Source: Scatophagus argus (Eukaryota; Chordata; Actinopteri; Scatophagidae). Taken from it: a stretch of DNA of 64,000 nucleotides. Below are positions 1 to 13,110 of this stretch, piece by piece. Under the pieces are notes generated by a model. It did no database searches and was not told the origin of the DNA. It saw only the letters and a program-made list of their open reading frames with translations. The DNA lies in NCBI RefSeq assembly GCF_020382885.2, contig NC_058498.1, positions 13,158,001-13,222,000 of the forward strand, given 5' to 3'. A program made the translations under genes and the position numbers. Every line of letters begins with the position of its first letter. Position 1 is the stretch's first letter.

Positions 1-440
1 AGACTGTGTCTTTATTACACAAACCTGATTTAACCACACATTTTAAACATTTCACCATGAGTATATTTTTAAGTTAGGACATCAAACTGAAGGGAATTCA
101 GATTATCTTGTTCAAATTGTGCTTTGTCATCACATAACGAATCAGTCTTTGCTTTCCCTAAAATAAATGCTTTTTAAAATGAGGTTTAATCCTAGGCTCA
201 TATTAACATAGCATCTCCGGCACTACTCTCTTGTTTAGCAGGGATTCATTAAGGACTTAATTATGAAGGGAGTAAATCTAATACCAGCCTCAGAAACAAG
301 CCACTGAGAACTTTAACTGAATAAACTGAATGTGCATATCTACACCAAAAGTTTATATGAGCTGTGATTAGCATATCAGTTGAGGTGTGATGAGAATTAA
401 AAAAACCAAGAGAGCTATGTACAAAGTACTGTCACCTAAC

Positions 441-3400
441 CTTGTCGAGTGCCTCCTGCAGCACTCCCTCAGCCTCCTCCCACTTGTTCTGAGCCATGTA
501 ACAGGCTGCCTGCCCGTTGAGGAGCAGCAGTGTAGATGAGTACTTGTCTGACATCTCCTGAAAAATGTAGTAGGCATCCTGCAGCTTCTCTCCACCCTGG
601 TACAACAAGCGGAATACAATTAAATGTGTTTAGCAGAGCTCATGCTGAAAAACAAATAATGAGGGCACAACCCCAGCTGTTTGATTGTTTTCAATTTGAA
701 TGGTGTCAGAGGTACCCACTGCTTTGCATGAGTTGGAAAAACTATAATGTTTAATATGAGAATTTAAATCAGCATGTAAATACTGTGTTTAGATTAGGCA
801 CATACTGCAGCAGGAATGGTTACAAACCAGTGCTACTCTGCCCAGTAATCATTTCAAACTTGATTTCAGCTTCAGTCAATAACTTAGGTTCTGATAATGT
901 GATGAATGGGAATGTAATTTATACACTGCAGACACACTCCATTTTGCACAGAGGGTTTCATTAATGATTGAGCTTTTCATGTTTGGGGTGTAGTGAATCA
1001 CAGTGACACTACACATATGTAACTGAATGCTGGTCTCCTCACCACAGCAATATTAACCCAGGCTGTGGCCAGCTGGGTTAGAGTTGAATCCTCATCTTGC
1101 TCTTGCATCTTCTTCAGCTCCTTCCTGCCAATGAGAGAATATAATGACATCATTATTAGATGAACACAAAGACAGTATGTACTTTTGTGTATGCAAAGTC
1201 ATTTACCATTCAGATCCAGACTGAAAAATGACATTACTAAACCACATATGAAAAGCAAGTGGGTGTTTTCCAAGTCCCTTCAAATAGTGAAGCAGACCTA
1301 CAAATTCTTTCATACAAAATCAATTCCTTGTTTAATGTGTTTTGCAATACCTCGCCAGGTCAACGCGATCCAGACTCAGCAACACCTGAATAGTCATCGC
1401 CATGCTGAAAAATAAACAAAAGTTTAGGTCGGCTTGGTCAGGTTCAGGTTTTTGTCTTCAAAATCAAAGCAATGTTATCACAGAGTTCTGGAACCCAAAA
1501 ACTTCAATTTTTTAAAACAAGCTGTGGAAGCCACAGTTGCTAAATGACTCTCTACTTTATGTTGCTGTAGATTTTTCCATAATATTTCTGTGACATAAGA
1601 CAAATTTTCAAACAGAAGCTTTTAGAGTACAATAACCTCAGAATGCAAATGCACACACAAGCCAAAATGTTAGTCTTGTCCTTAATAAGGTGAACCTGAC
1701 AGCAAGGTGAGTCAAGAAGCATGTTTCCTTTCTGAGAAAAATCCATGCTTAACCTGTGCATCGGAAGCACCTATTAAGGTATTTTTTAAAATGAAGATGT
1801 GTATTGATTCTGAAATGTATATTGTCGATTCTACACAGGTGTCATGAGCACAACAGCATGTTGCGCTTGTTGTTGCTGCTGCTGATCTTCTTCTTCATTA
1901 GAAGATTGCAAACCATCTTCAAAAGTGCATACCATCACCTACTGTGCTGGACTGCATAGATGCTGCTCTTGTTAAGTCAGTGAAAGCAATTTGGTTTCAT
2001 ATTACCGACTCCATTCACCAGCATATAAATTCATGCTGTTATCTCTACATTATCAGGCCGATATAATTACGCATCTCGGGACATACCCATCTAGTTGATA
2101 TAAGTCTAAGTTGATCAATTTAGTAATTTTTACATTTACTTTAACTAAGAAAGAAACTAATTCTATCACCTTTATTATAGTTCCAGTGCTGTTTGCAAAG
2201 AATAACACATTTTGTTTCCTTTGCTGATATATTTACACAAAATCTGTCTGGATCATGAAGGAAATCTTGATCTGTTCTTACCACTCCAGGCTTTCTCCTT
2301 GATGCAGAGTCCTGAGAGCAGCATCAGTGTTCATCTCATGATAGTAGATGGAGGCAGCCATGAGAAGGAAGGTGGTGTTGGCAGCATCCACACTCTTCAC
2401 CATCTTCTTGTCTAGATCAGCAACAATAGCATCCCTGTGGTTAAAAATAAAACAATAGTGAAGAAATTGTTAAGACAACATGGACTTTCCCAATCACGTA
2501 CTGAAGTAGAAGAACAGACAGTTAGTTGGGCTGAAATTTCCACATTCCAAATTTCTGCATTTAGACCTGATATACTGAGTATTAGAAAAAAGCAAAAAAT
2601 CTGTGATATGGAGATCAACCAATCACTTTTGCAGACTGAAGTAGTTACCCATTAAAGTTGACAGTATTTTTAATCACCTCAACCAGCATCTTAAGCATGA
2701 AATTGAGAGTAATGTCCTGTCCTGCACACACACACAATTACACAATACTACACTAGTTTAGTAACCATAGGTAGCTACAGTCTATATTTATACACTATTC
2801 CATGTCCATTCATTTCACCTGTATTTTTGTATAGCATAACTTATCATATGTACATTTTCTCTTGTAAATTATGTCCATAGTTCCTGCCTACAGTCTAATA
2901 CATTTATTGCACATATCCATCTGTGTAATATGTTCAGAGTATCCAATCTGCAAATCACTTGTAAATTACTGACATAATATACCATGTACACACTGTTAAT
3001 TTATTTATTATATCTGCACTTGCTGCTTTTTGCACTTTTGGTTGGATGCTAAACGGCATTTCATTGTCCTGTACCTGTATGTGTAATGACAATAAAGCTG
3101 AATCTAATCTAATCAGTCTCTTCTTGCACAAGCATCCAGACTCCCACATCAACACCAAGTCGTATTATTCCATCAATGCATGCAGTGTGTCAAGAATTGC
3201 AAAAAAGAAGAAAAAACTATTGCAGCAATGTATCAGAGGATTTCATCTATCAGCCTCATGTCCCTTCCATGTTGACGTATACGTCCTACCTTTTGCCTTC
3301 ATTAGACAGATACTCAGCAAACATCCTGACAGCCTGAAGCTCGGGTGAAGAGTTGCTCTTGATGTCATCCAGAACAACGGCATACTTCCTCTGCAATAGC

Positions 3401-3842
3401 ATAAAACACAACAGGTCAGGTTAAGCAAATCTACCAACTAACAGTGACAGCGATGAATGTACTATTAGCTAATGACAAAGGACCGAGCTCAGAGTTTACC
3501 GGAGAAAAAGTGTTTTACCTGGGCAATGTATGCTCTGTACAAAAACATGTCCCTTTCAGTGTCCTTCTCTGGTGAGGACGGCTTTAAAGAAGAAACACAA
3601 GCAGAAGTTAAACATTTTTATTACGAGCTGTTTGCTAAAATGTTTAGCATCGTTGCTAGAGAACGTCGTCGGCAGAAAGACAAAAGAAAAACAGCAACGT
3701 TCTATTTTTAAAATATTAAACTACACAATGAGATACGTACCTTCACCTTCTGAGCCTCGTTAATACATTGCTGATAACTGCCAATATAATAGGCATTTTT
3801 AACATCGAACAGTTCATCAACATCACCCTGCTGAGCCGCCAT
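441..3842 (-). CDS. cope: Coatomer subunit epsilon (COPI), 3' end outside window
   Basis: Epsilon subunit of the COPI coat, which drives Golgi-to-ER and intra-Golgi vesicle traffic; it is a TPR-like solenoid bound to alpha-COP in the cytosol. Exons on the minus strand: 3741-3842, 3519-3581, 3290-3390, 2282-2434, 1351-1404, 1043-1124 and 441-596. They sum to 711 nt, exactly 237 codons, with GT-AG borders and frame kept throughout. The start reads [20 protein letters not shown], matching the conserved vertebrate N terminus ([23 protein letters not shown]). Later landmarks are [55 protein letters not shown] and [14 protein letters not shown]. Human COPE is about 308 residues, so roughly the last 65-70 residues (after [13 protein letters not shown]) should lie left of position 1. 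Bases 1-440 appear to be intron. The start ATG has GC-rich flanks and lies about 1.7 kb from the divergently transcribed tnfaip8l1 5' exon. Identification is secure. Confidence 0.95.
2720..3117 (+). repeat. LINE 3'-tail relic (L2/CR1/Rex-like) in cope intron 3
   Basis: AT-rich, non-coding stretch ending in TTTGCACTTTTGGTTGGATG, then a GACAATAAAGCTGAATCTAA motif and a short TCTAA tandem. This resembles the 3' end of fish L2/CR1-type retroposons, which carry a polyadenylation-like hexamer and a short tandem tail. No reverse transcriptase ORF is present, so it is a truncated copy. Family assignment is from memory. Confidence 0.55.
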
Positions 3843-5519
3843 GTTGACTTCAGACCTTCCTGACACGTAGCAAAAATGCGTCACCTTCCTACTTCTCGCT
3901 GAGGATTCTGGGAGGTTGAGTTCAATGACAAAAACACAGGCGGCCGCTACAGGTATGCAGTTTGAGGCAAGCTAGTTATATTGATAGACCGAATGTGTTC
4001 AGTAAAAGTATTTCTCTGCATAGATTAAAATAACTTCCGCATCTAGTTACAAGTTCACTATTTATCCATTTATTATTTTAATTTCAACGATAAATTTAGC
4101 TACACCAGTGCAATACTCCTCAAAACGAGAGGTGAATTAAGGGCTTACAGGCCTAGTTGGATTATATCAATAATAGTTTAATCTCTACAAAATCCCTCCT
4201 GTAATAATATAATCAGTTACAAAGGCATGAGTGCCTATTTAACTTATTCACAGAGTTGATGTTGCCTATAATTGGAGATAAAACAATTTAGGTAATTAAG
4301 GTAAAGTCATTTAGGTAATTAATTAAGTCAATTAATCAGTTAGTCGATCAGCAACAACAACAACAAAAAAATAATAATCAGCAACACATGATATTGATCA
4401 CTTTTCAAAAAATATAACTTTTCTTTATCTTATGTTATTATAAACTCACTATTTTTGAGACTGTTCATACAAAAGCAATGTAAGACCTCATCTTTCATAA
4501 TATCGATCAGTCAAGAAAATAAACATCAGATTTATCTAAAATGAAAATAATTGTTTGCTGCACCCCTAAATATATATTACTACCACCCACTGAAAACATC
4601 AGAGTTCAAGAAAAATTACCTTTGTGGAATGAAATTAATTCTAAAACAATTTGAACTATTTACATTACTGTTATGAAAACAACAATCTTGTTATTATAAT
4701 TCAGAATGATTTTCACACTGTTTATGCATTTGAAAACCAATGACATGTGCACCACAGTGCATTTTCCTCACTAATCACATTATACCACTAGTGGGCGCGC
4801 CAGATCAATTTCACCACTGCAGGTGTCATGTGTTTTGTTATGACTTGCAGCAACACAATACGCTGACTTACAACACAATAAATATTGATAGAAAAGAGGT
4901 AGTAACACAAGTATTTAAAACACCGACCAACCTTTCCTTTCCTGGGGGTTTTGACAATATGGGGCTAAAAGTCATTGTGTTTATTATCATAAAATTGCCT
5001 CACCGTTAAACATTGCAAGGAAGCTATTTTGACCTCAGGAGTTCCTGTCGCCTCATTACACAGCTGAGGAAAAACTTCCTGTATCCTAAAAACATCCGCC
5101 CCCCCTGCATATCTAATTAAACGTTAATCAGCCACAGCCAATAGTTTATAAAATGTTGCAATGATGCTAAAAATTGTGATGCAACTAGAGCATTTAATGC
5201 ATGTGTAACTTAAATAATTTACCAGTATATCATTTAGCCCAAGACAGAAAAACTACTTAACACAGTTCCTGTTCATTGTTCCTTTAACACCATTTCCTCT
5301 GGGAAATTTTCAGCCTTGGGACGGGGAACTGGACAAGGATAATTACTGGAAACCCTAATGGGGGTAGGGAATGTGCTGGCTGTAAATGGTCCTTTCTTTT
5401 GGCCTGATTGGGCTGGTCTACTCCCCTTTTAGCTCCTTCATTGGCCCAAGCCAACATCAATCTGTTGATTTCCATGTCCCCCCTCAAGTTTGAAACTTTT
5501 TTTTTTTTTTTTACGAGGA
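3843..5519. other. Intergenic region between cope and tnfaip8l1
   Basis: Divergent intergenic DNA, mostly AT-rich. It holds the presumed cope promoter next to the start codon (a GATTCTGGGAGG element at about 3904) and, at 5497-5512, a poly-T run just before the probable tnfaip8l1 5' exon. No coding exon recognised. Confidence 0.5.
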
Positions 5520-5826
5520 AGAGGAATCGGGTTTCAACCTAACTCTTGTAACCGAATTCACTGCAGCCGAGAGAAGAAAACACTCTTTCAATAATTCACA
5601 CATCTGTGCTTGTTCCACGGCTACAGAACAAAAAAGGGAGCTGCGAGGGGAGGACGTTTTCTTATCCAGCGGATATCCAACATAACAAGCGAACAAACAA
5701 GAAACATGCTGTGAAGCGACTTTCCCCCTCCTGTGCTGCCAGGATGAAGACTTGAGAGGTTTTGTTCAGGTTAACTTGTCATCTTGTTGGCTGACCGTTC
5801 CTGTGTCCCACTGAGGTGAAGGAAAG
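5520..5826 (+). promoter_or_regulatory. tnfaip8l1: Probable tnfaip8l1 promoter/5' untranslated exon
   Basis: A stretch with no long ORF ends in a consensus splice donor, GGAAAG|GTGAGTTC, with the intron starting at 5827. The first coding exon of tnfaip8l1 begins only eight bases upstream of its ATG, after a clear acceptor (CCCAACCCAG| at 17126), so at least one upstream untranslated exon is required. This is the best donor seen in the right orientation between cope and the coding exon. The transcription start is unknown. Inference from splice signals only. Confidence 0.4.
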
Positions 5827-8164
5827 GTGAGTTCATGTCGCTGGCACAAGGTGATCTTAACGGTCGGACAGTTTGTGATGAAACATCTCATCAACAAACG
5901 GTCGTGTCTGTCTGGCAGAGGCCTGTGGTCAAATGACTCCCGAGTTATTAGGCCGTTAAAATGTTTGCTGTTATCAGTTTTTTCTTGATGACAGTGGTCC
6001 GTTGTTCAACGTCCCTACTTGAGTTTGGTCTCACGGGTTTCTTGTCCTTCTTTGACAGGCTGTGGTTTTAATACAAAGTTAGCGGAAGTAACGGTCAGTC
6101 ATTTGAAGCTTATCAGGACGTGATTCAAATACAGCATCTTGATAAGCTAGCCGCAATTGGCAACAAAAAATAATGGTTCAACTTTTTATGGTATACAAGG
6201 CTAGTGTAGCCTAAACTATAATAATTCTTTTAGTATTGAAACTGAGAAGTTCTTAATGTGATTAAATTTGTTAGGCTTTTGCATTTTATTACCTTATCTG
6301 GCAGTTTTGTGTGTTACGTAGTAACTTGGGGTTGCGTAGAAACACTACAATTCACTAACTCTCGTGTAGGGCTTCGGACCATGTTTGCTAAAGGATTGTA
6401 TGTATTGTCTGTGTTCTGCACAAACCTGATGAAAGATAAAGCAATTTGCAGAGAACATGTACATCATGTGGCCAAGTGAGACAATATTTTACAAGAACCT
6501 TATGTTTTATACATCAGTTGTGAGTCTGCTTAGTTTTTATTTACCATGTTACAAAAAGTGAGGAAATATGACGAATGAGGGGGGAAAGAAAAGGATAAAG
6601 AAAAAGCTTTTTATCCCAGCTGGTTTAAATATCTAATAAGCCTCATTGTAGTTTCTGTATAATCCACTGTGTATGCAAACTAAGACAGAAAAGGCCTAAG
6701 ACGTATGTTTTGCAAACACTGATATGTTTTGTAACACATTGCTGTGTTTACATCTTAAAGCTTCTTCCTAGAACAAGGCCCGAGTGTGGATGAATAGCTT
6801 CACTGTGCAGCCAAGACTCTGGCAGGTAGTGGCACACATTATCATGCACAGCCTCAACAGACATGTCAAATGAATTATGGCCACAGATCAGGACTTGGAG
6901 TTGCCCCTCTCCTTGCATTAGCTGCATCAGCGGTGAAATGATTTGCAGTTTTTGGACCTACTTTGTTTTAGTTACCTAGACTTCCTCTGCGTCTTTGTTG
7001 TTGGTAGCAGTAGTTGACAGCCGTTGAGCTGAGGCAGGGCCAAATGCATTTTAACTGTAGGCTTATTGTATCAACATAAGCTAATGAAAACATTATGAAT
7101 ATTATATTCAATTTCAGCCCCTAAATCCTACGCACTGGACCTTTTGAAGTCATTTGTAAAGCAAAAATGCCAAATATTTTCTAGATTCAGCCTCTCATTT
7201 GGGAGGATTTGCTGCTTTTCTCTTTAATATCACTGTTACATTTTTTGCCCTCTTTCTTAACATTTTATTGTCTAAGCTAGCAGTTCTCTGCCTTTTAGGC
7301 ATGTGACCTCTTTAAAAGAAGTGTCTTCATCAGAAATTGAACTTTGGGTTTGGACTGCTGGATGGACAAAACAATCTGTAGTTGCCACATTGAGCTTCAG
7401 GCAGTCATCATAGGCATTTTTATATAGAAGATTAATTGCTTAATTAATGTGGTAATCAATAATGAAAACAGTTATTAGTTATCAAATTGGTGTCCACTCC
7501 TTTGGGCAGCGTGAAAATAGTGAAATTAAAATACAGTAAAGTTCAGTAGAAATACATTCAAAATGCATTGATTTCAGATTTCATTCATGACTGGTTTTAA
7601 TGAATGTTTGCTTTTCATCATTAATCATGGCTTTGTGCTTCACAATAACTTTATTATTGCTGCAGTACAATGGGATTCTGAAAAGACGAAATATGATAAT
7701 ATACAATAATTGCCCAGCAGGATTAAGCAGATGCTGGTGAGCCTCATCTCTGTTCATTTCAGCGTAATTGTATCTGTGCAGATCCCCTCCTCTGAGCGTC
7801 TTTTAGAATAGGACAATACAGTCACGTTGCCAGACATGCAGCGTTATTAAGGGCAGAGCTTGAAATTGCAGCAGTAATGCTGGAGACACTTTTGAGTCCT
7901 GCTGCGGAGAATACATGATAACTCACTGACAAGACAAGAGAGGTGTTTGACCCGCTTTTACTAGGCTGCAGAGTTCAGCCGAGCAAGCAGGTGGCCTCCG
8001 GTTTCCCTGGAAACCTGAAACACTCAGAGCGTGTGGCCTTGTCTGAAAGAGCAGAGCCGCATGACCTGCAAATATCATGGCGTTGTTTGAAATGGAGAGA
8101 GTGAGGGATGATATCTGCCATTAGACTGGACTCATTTGAGATCCCGCTTGAGTCATCTCCATCC

Positions 8165-8770
8165 CGATTCCAAAAATGTTGGAACGCTGTGCAGAAGGCA
8201 TTTAAACAGAATGTGATCATTTTCTAATCCTTTTTGACATGTAATAAAATGAATGCAGTACAAAGACAAAATATCTAGTGTTTGACCTTATCAACTTGAT
8301 TCTTGTAAATATATGCTCATTTGTAATTTGGTGCCAGCAAAAAGGTGGGACTGGCGCAACAGAAGACTGGGAAAGGTGTGGAATGCTGTTGATCACAGGT
8401 GATTTAATATGATTGGGTATGAAAAGTGCATCTTCGAAAGGCACAGTCGTCCACATGCAAAGGTGGGGCTCACCACTTTGTGAGACATGGGGTGGGCAAA
8501 TAGTCCAACAGTTTAAGAACAACATTTCTCAACATACAGTTGCAAGGAATTTAGGGATTTCACCATCTGCAATTTGCGTAATTAAGAGATTAAAAAGGGG
8601 GAGTTACTTCCGTAGTGTGGAAGTGGATTGGCTTCAAAAGATCAGATGTTCAACGGTAATGTGTAAGAATATGTAAGATTAGCAAGAGGACTCTAACAAC
8701 AGAATGTATTTGACCTCCTTCGAGCACAAAGGACCAAAGACCCTGTGAGGACAGCTCAGCTACTAATGCG
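8165..8770 (+). mobile_element. Degenerate Tc1/mariner-like transposase fragment
   Basis: The + frame at 8413-8676 encodes a peptide containing IVQQFKNNISQHTVARNLGI followed by SPSAICVIKRLK. This is the N-terminal helix-turn-helix DNA-binding region of Tc1-like transposases. Upstream sequence starting CCAAAAATGTTGGAACGCTG resembles the end of such elements. Downstream the frame is broken and no DDE catalytic part is intact, so this is a dead copy. Confidence 0.6.
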
Positions 8771-11089
8771 AGTTCTCAACAAAAAAACGTGTTTCAATAT
8801 TTTGTCATATCACCTAAAATATTAATATCACAGAAATACCCTGAAATGTTGTAATATTATTTTACTGTTCACCTGTCAGTCACAATCAGGTCCTCATATC
8901 CTCTGATGCAGCACCCTCTCTGTTTTTACTGATCTCCAATCCTGCTGTTCTTGCAGCCAAGCACACTGGTATTTGCCACTTCACTGACATTCTGAGTTAA
9001 CAAATTATGCTCTCTGGGCTTGAAGTGAATAAAATTAGTCATAATGTGTCCCGCGTTTATGGTGGCCTTAATTAAAATGTCATAGGCCCAGACATCAGTC
9101 ATAGCTCAAGCACCAGTTAGCACCTTGATTATGTCCTGCATTATTTGCAGCACTGTTAAGATGTTAATTACATTGTAAGCAGTATGTAATTAAAACTTGG
9201 ATGTAAAAGCGAAGTCATGTGAGAGTGGACCAATCTTTTTATTCTTTAACATTCGCTTTGTTTTTTGTTGTTTTTTTTTTTCCACAGAACTAATATTCCG
9301 TATCTGCTCAACTGTAACCATAAAACAACTACCCACTTATGAATTTTAATGCCAGAACAAATGTTGTCAGTGAGAGTTGTGTTGGCCCGGCCTCGGGCAG
9401 CGCAGCACATACTGTATTCCCAGCCTTATTATACATGCGTAACACTGACTGATGTTCCTAAATGAACACTATCATTTCACAGCCACCGTATCTCCCCTGT
9501 ATGTGTTGGTAGCCCACCCCTAATCCCTGCCCCAACCTGTTGCACTGTAGCAGACTCTTAGCCTCGGGTCTATTTTAGTCCAAATCGGCAGGCTGAATTA
9601 TTAATCCCCAATCCATTATATGCCAATGCGTTAATTATTAATTGTTCCGTGGGCTCTGGCAGATCTGAGAAAACCGTTAAAAAAGGGTAGGATGGGGCAT
9701 GGTGTCTGAGCGAAAGGCACTGATTGCCTCCTTTCTCAGCAGATCTGCACAACTCTTCACAGATGGTGACTGTGTGGGAAGATGAGAAAGCAACAGCACA
9801 TATCCACCATACAAGGATCTACTTCAGTCAAAGCATGCATGTTCACATGTGTATGACTTAACGGATGCAATTATGGCTCTTGTGTCAAAGCCACTGAACC
9901 AGATGAGTGGTGTCTACAAAGAGGCCATTATGTAGACATATACACCTGCCATATGTGATTGTTAACATGCACGTCATTTCCAGGACCAGATCTCTTATTA
10001 GCGCTCAGCATCTCCTCTGTAATGCAACATCTCGAGAGGAGAACGAGACAAACACTACAGAACTTGATGAAAGATGAAATTTCAGCGTTCATTTGTCCTG
10101 AAATCCTGCTGTTGATTCCCTGACAGTGGAGTGGTTCCAGTCGTACAGCTCATTTGAGTAGTTTCTTGTCCTCTCTGAACACAAAGCACGGATGCACCTT
10201 ATATAACAACCAGGATTGTCTATTGTTTCTCAGAGTGCAGACAGATTATATCATACAGCTGGGGAGAATCTGTGGAGGAAGAAGTTTTATGCTTCAAGAT
10301 TTCCCAATAAGAATTTGTTGTAATGACATCCATAATGCTTTTGGTCATAATCAAGAAGCTTTTTTCAAACCGTCTCTCTACCTGTTTATTTTTTTTTGTG
10401 ATTTTTCTTTTTCTGGCAGCTGTGTGGTGTTGTGAGGCTTTTGTTCAAACTGGCCTTGGAAAAGGTAGGGTTGTAGCCCTGTAAACTTCCCCTATTCACA
10501 CATGCAGGCTGTTTTTTATTTACCTTTTACTCCTGGGAGTGCTACCAAAACGCAGCAAAGCAAATACAATACATTCAGAATGTGTACACAGTATAACATC
10601 ATCCAATCCAGTTCAACAACCCTGTAGTAAATACTACCTTTATAAAGCTTATCATGATTAGTTTTTTGCTGGCACCTTGTCAAATATGTGCCAATTCAAC
10701 TCTGTATGTTATTGCTTCTTGTGTTTTTAATATTATTTTGTCCCTCCCAATAAGTGCTGGATTATAAGACAACTTATTATACCAACACTATTAATACTGT
10801 ACCCGAACTTTGCTCTTTAAACCAAAGTTTTTCTAGTTTATGATTCTTTAGTTTATGTCATTTTAGGCTTTGAGAGATTGTGATGGATATTTTTTTATAC
10901 TAAATCAAATGGATTAATCAGTAATTTAAAAAAAGTTGTAGACCTACATGGATTCTACTTGCACCTTTTTGACCAGTTTTAAGCTTTTAAATTATTTGTG
11001 TTATTTTGCATTTTTGAAGAATCGACAGCAGCAGGAAGAGAGGAAATGCTAATGTTCACAAGCTAATGTTAAGTTAAAATCCCGCATTC

Positions 11090-11490
11090 AGTCTTTTACT
11101 CCAGTAAAAGTATAAAAATAATAACATGAAAATATACTTTGTTGTTACGTAGTAATGCATTAGTGTGTCAACATCACTACAGCTGGTAAAGCTGTGGCTT
11201 ATTTTTATTATGTTATGTATTGCTGCATGGCTGAAGCATAAAAATACATCATGATTTATGACACTTATATTTTGTATTAGTAATTTGACTGCATCCTTGC
11301 AAGTTGCTAAAGCTGTAAAATTAAATGTAGTGAAGTAAAACGTACAATACTGTCATCCAGAAAGTACTGTAGTGGAAGTATGAAGTAGCATAAAATGGAA
11401 ATGCTCAAAGTAATGTGAAAGTACCTCTAAATTGTACTTAAGTACAAGTATAGTAGTGGAGTAAATGTACTTACTTACATTCCACCACTG
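11090..11490 (+). repeat. Dispersed repeat, 'tacttaagtac' family, copy 1
   Basis: Contains CTAAATTGTACTTAAGTACA, then AGTAGTGGAGTAAATGTACT, and ends ACATTCCACCACTG. The same motifs recur at 43915-44290 and 54270-54960, so the window itself shows a repeat family. I remember it as common in percomorph genomes. No ORF. Confidence 0.55.
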
Positions 11491-12759
11491 GTCTTGAACC
11501 TCTGGGTGACCAAGGCTTTTGTGAAGGATTAAAACCAAAAAAGAATCTCGTAGAATGAATGTAGTCCATGCACCTTGAAAATCTTAATTAATCTTCTGAT
11601 TATTGACCTAATAAGTTAAGTACACTGCAGGATAAAAGATTCCTGTCATGTATCAGAGATAATTATAGACAGACATTACGTGGAGGGCAGATTGTTGGAC
11701 TGTTGGTGTTGTTTGGTGCATGATTTGGGTATGATTTGTCTGTTCAGAAAGTTAGAGAGCAGTAAATCTCTACAAATGCAGAGCCATTCTCAGTAATCGG
11801 CTCCATCTTATAGCAGTGAAGCCCTTTTTTTTTTCTTTTTTTTTAAACCTTCCCCTGCCGATCGAGTCGTGTCTGTCAGGGTCACAGCGCCCCAATCCAT
11901 GGGACTACTGATCCCTGAAGAATATGAAAGTCGTGACATTTTCTGCTGCCATCAACCAATCTCTCGTAAGATGAAGTGTCATGGAAAGTTTTACAATCTC
12001 TGCCAAAGCCTTTTTAGCAACTTGTGGTGGCCAAGCACTGTAGAAACATACTCTTTATTGGTTTTCTCTTTATGCTGGCTGTTATCAGTATCCACCAAGC
12101 TGTCTAGATTGGCAGCAGGTATTAGAGTGGTGATATTTTGGGTGCTGTGGCCTCTTCCTCCTCATGAGGCATGATGGCATTGGTTAGAGTGGGCAGAAAC
12201 TGCAGGTGTATCCAATTTCTGGCTCTTTCTCACCTGTCACACCTCAGCTTTAGTTTGACTGACAAAGGAGTACAGTTGATGCAGAGGCTGCATCCTGGAT
12301 CCTGCTCAATGCCCCCTTTTGGAAAACTAATGCCATGCTTACATCATGTTGGATTTACTCTAAATACGGGCAGCCAAAAAGCAAAGAAACATTCATGTCA
12401 AGTAGCATGTGTGGATTTCCTAAGTAGCATACAGTAGCTAGATCCTGTTTGGTTTTATGAAATGTTTTGTTTTTTCTTCCTCTGTTTATCTTTGGGTTAG
12501 GGATTGTTGTTTGGACAAAATAAGAAAGGATGGGTGAGGATGAAGGCCCAGGATAAAAATAAATAAAATAGAGCAATATAGTCATACATATACACTTATT
12601 TACATGTACATGGGCTCTTTGAAACTGTGATGAAAATAGTATTATGTTCTGACATTTTAAGGGTGGTTCTCAACTCAACTGTCATGAGTTGTGAATAGTT
12701 CAAGCAAGCAAAGTGTTTTTTTTTTGTTGTTTTTTTTACCTTCATGGATTGCTTCATTT

Positions 12760-13110
12760 AAAGGATTGAGGATTAAAGGATCCAGTATTTCACAATAAAC
12801 AAAGACTACAAGACATGTAGTACATGTAGCTACATGGCTACATGTAGCCATGTAGCACTGTGAGGCTGTACTGAGGCCCAGTAGTGCTTTGAGCTACATG
12901 CTAATGCCAACATGCTAACATGCTTACAGTGACAACTCCAGCATGATGATGTTTGATGGGGGTATTGTTCTTGATCTTAGTTTAGTGTCTTAGCATGCTG
13001 AGCGCAAAGTGTAGCTAAGGATGATGGGAATTTTGACCTGTGGATAGTTTTAGGTGATAAATCGGAGGATCACTAACGTTGTCGTTCATCCTGTGGGGAA
13101 CATTTCAGTC
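12760..13110 (+). repeat. Dispersed teleost repeat ('atgctaacatgc' family), copy 1
   Basis: Contains CATGCTAATGCCAACATGCT, AACATGCTTACAGTGACAAC, a diverged TTAGCATGCTGAGC segment, and GGATCACTAACGTTGTCGTT followed by CATCCTGTGGGGAACAT. The second copy at 32900-33595 shares this order of motifs. Non-coding; probably an old non-autonomous element. Boundaries are approximate. Confidence 0.55.
12829..12856. repeat. 28-bp perfect palindrome
   Basis: The two 14-base halves are exact reverse complements about a centre between 12842 and 12843 (left half GCTACATGGCTACA, right half TGTAGCCATGTAGC). There is no spacer. It lies at the edge of a dispersed repeat inside the putative first intron of tnfaip8l1. 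A related unit, TACATGTAGC, precedes it. Confidence 0.9.

Noticed and set aside
1-440. Search for the last cope exons
   Set aside because: No minus-strand sequence matching the conserved C terminus of COPE; treated as intron.
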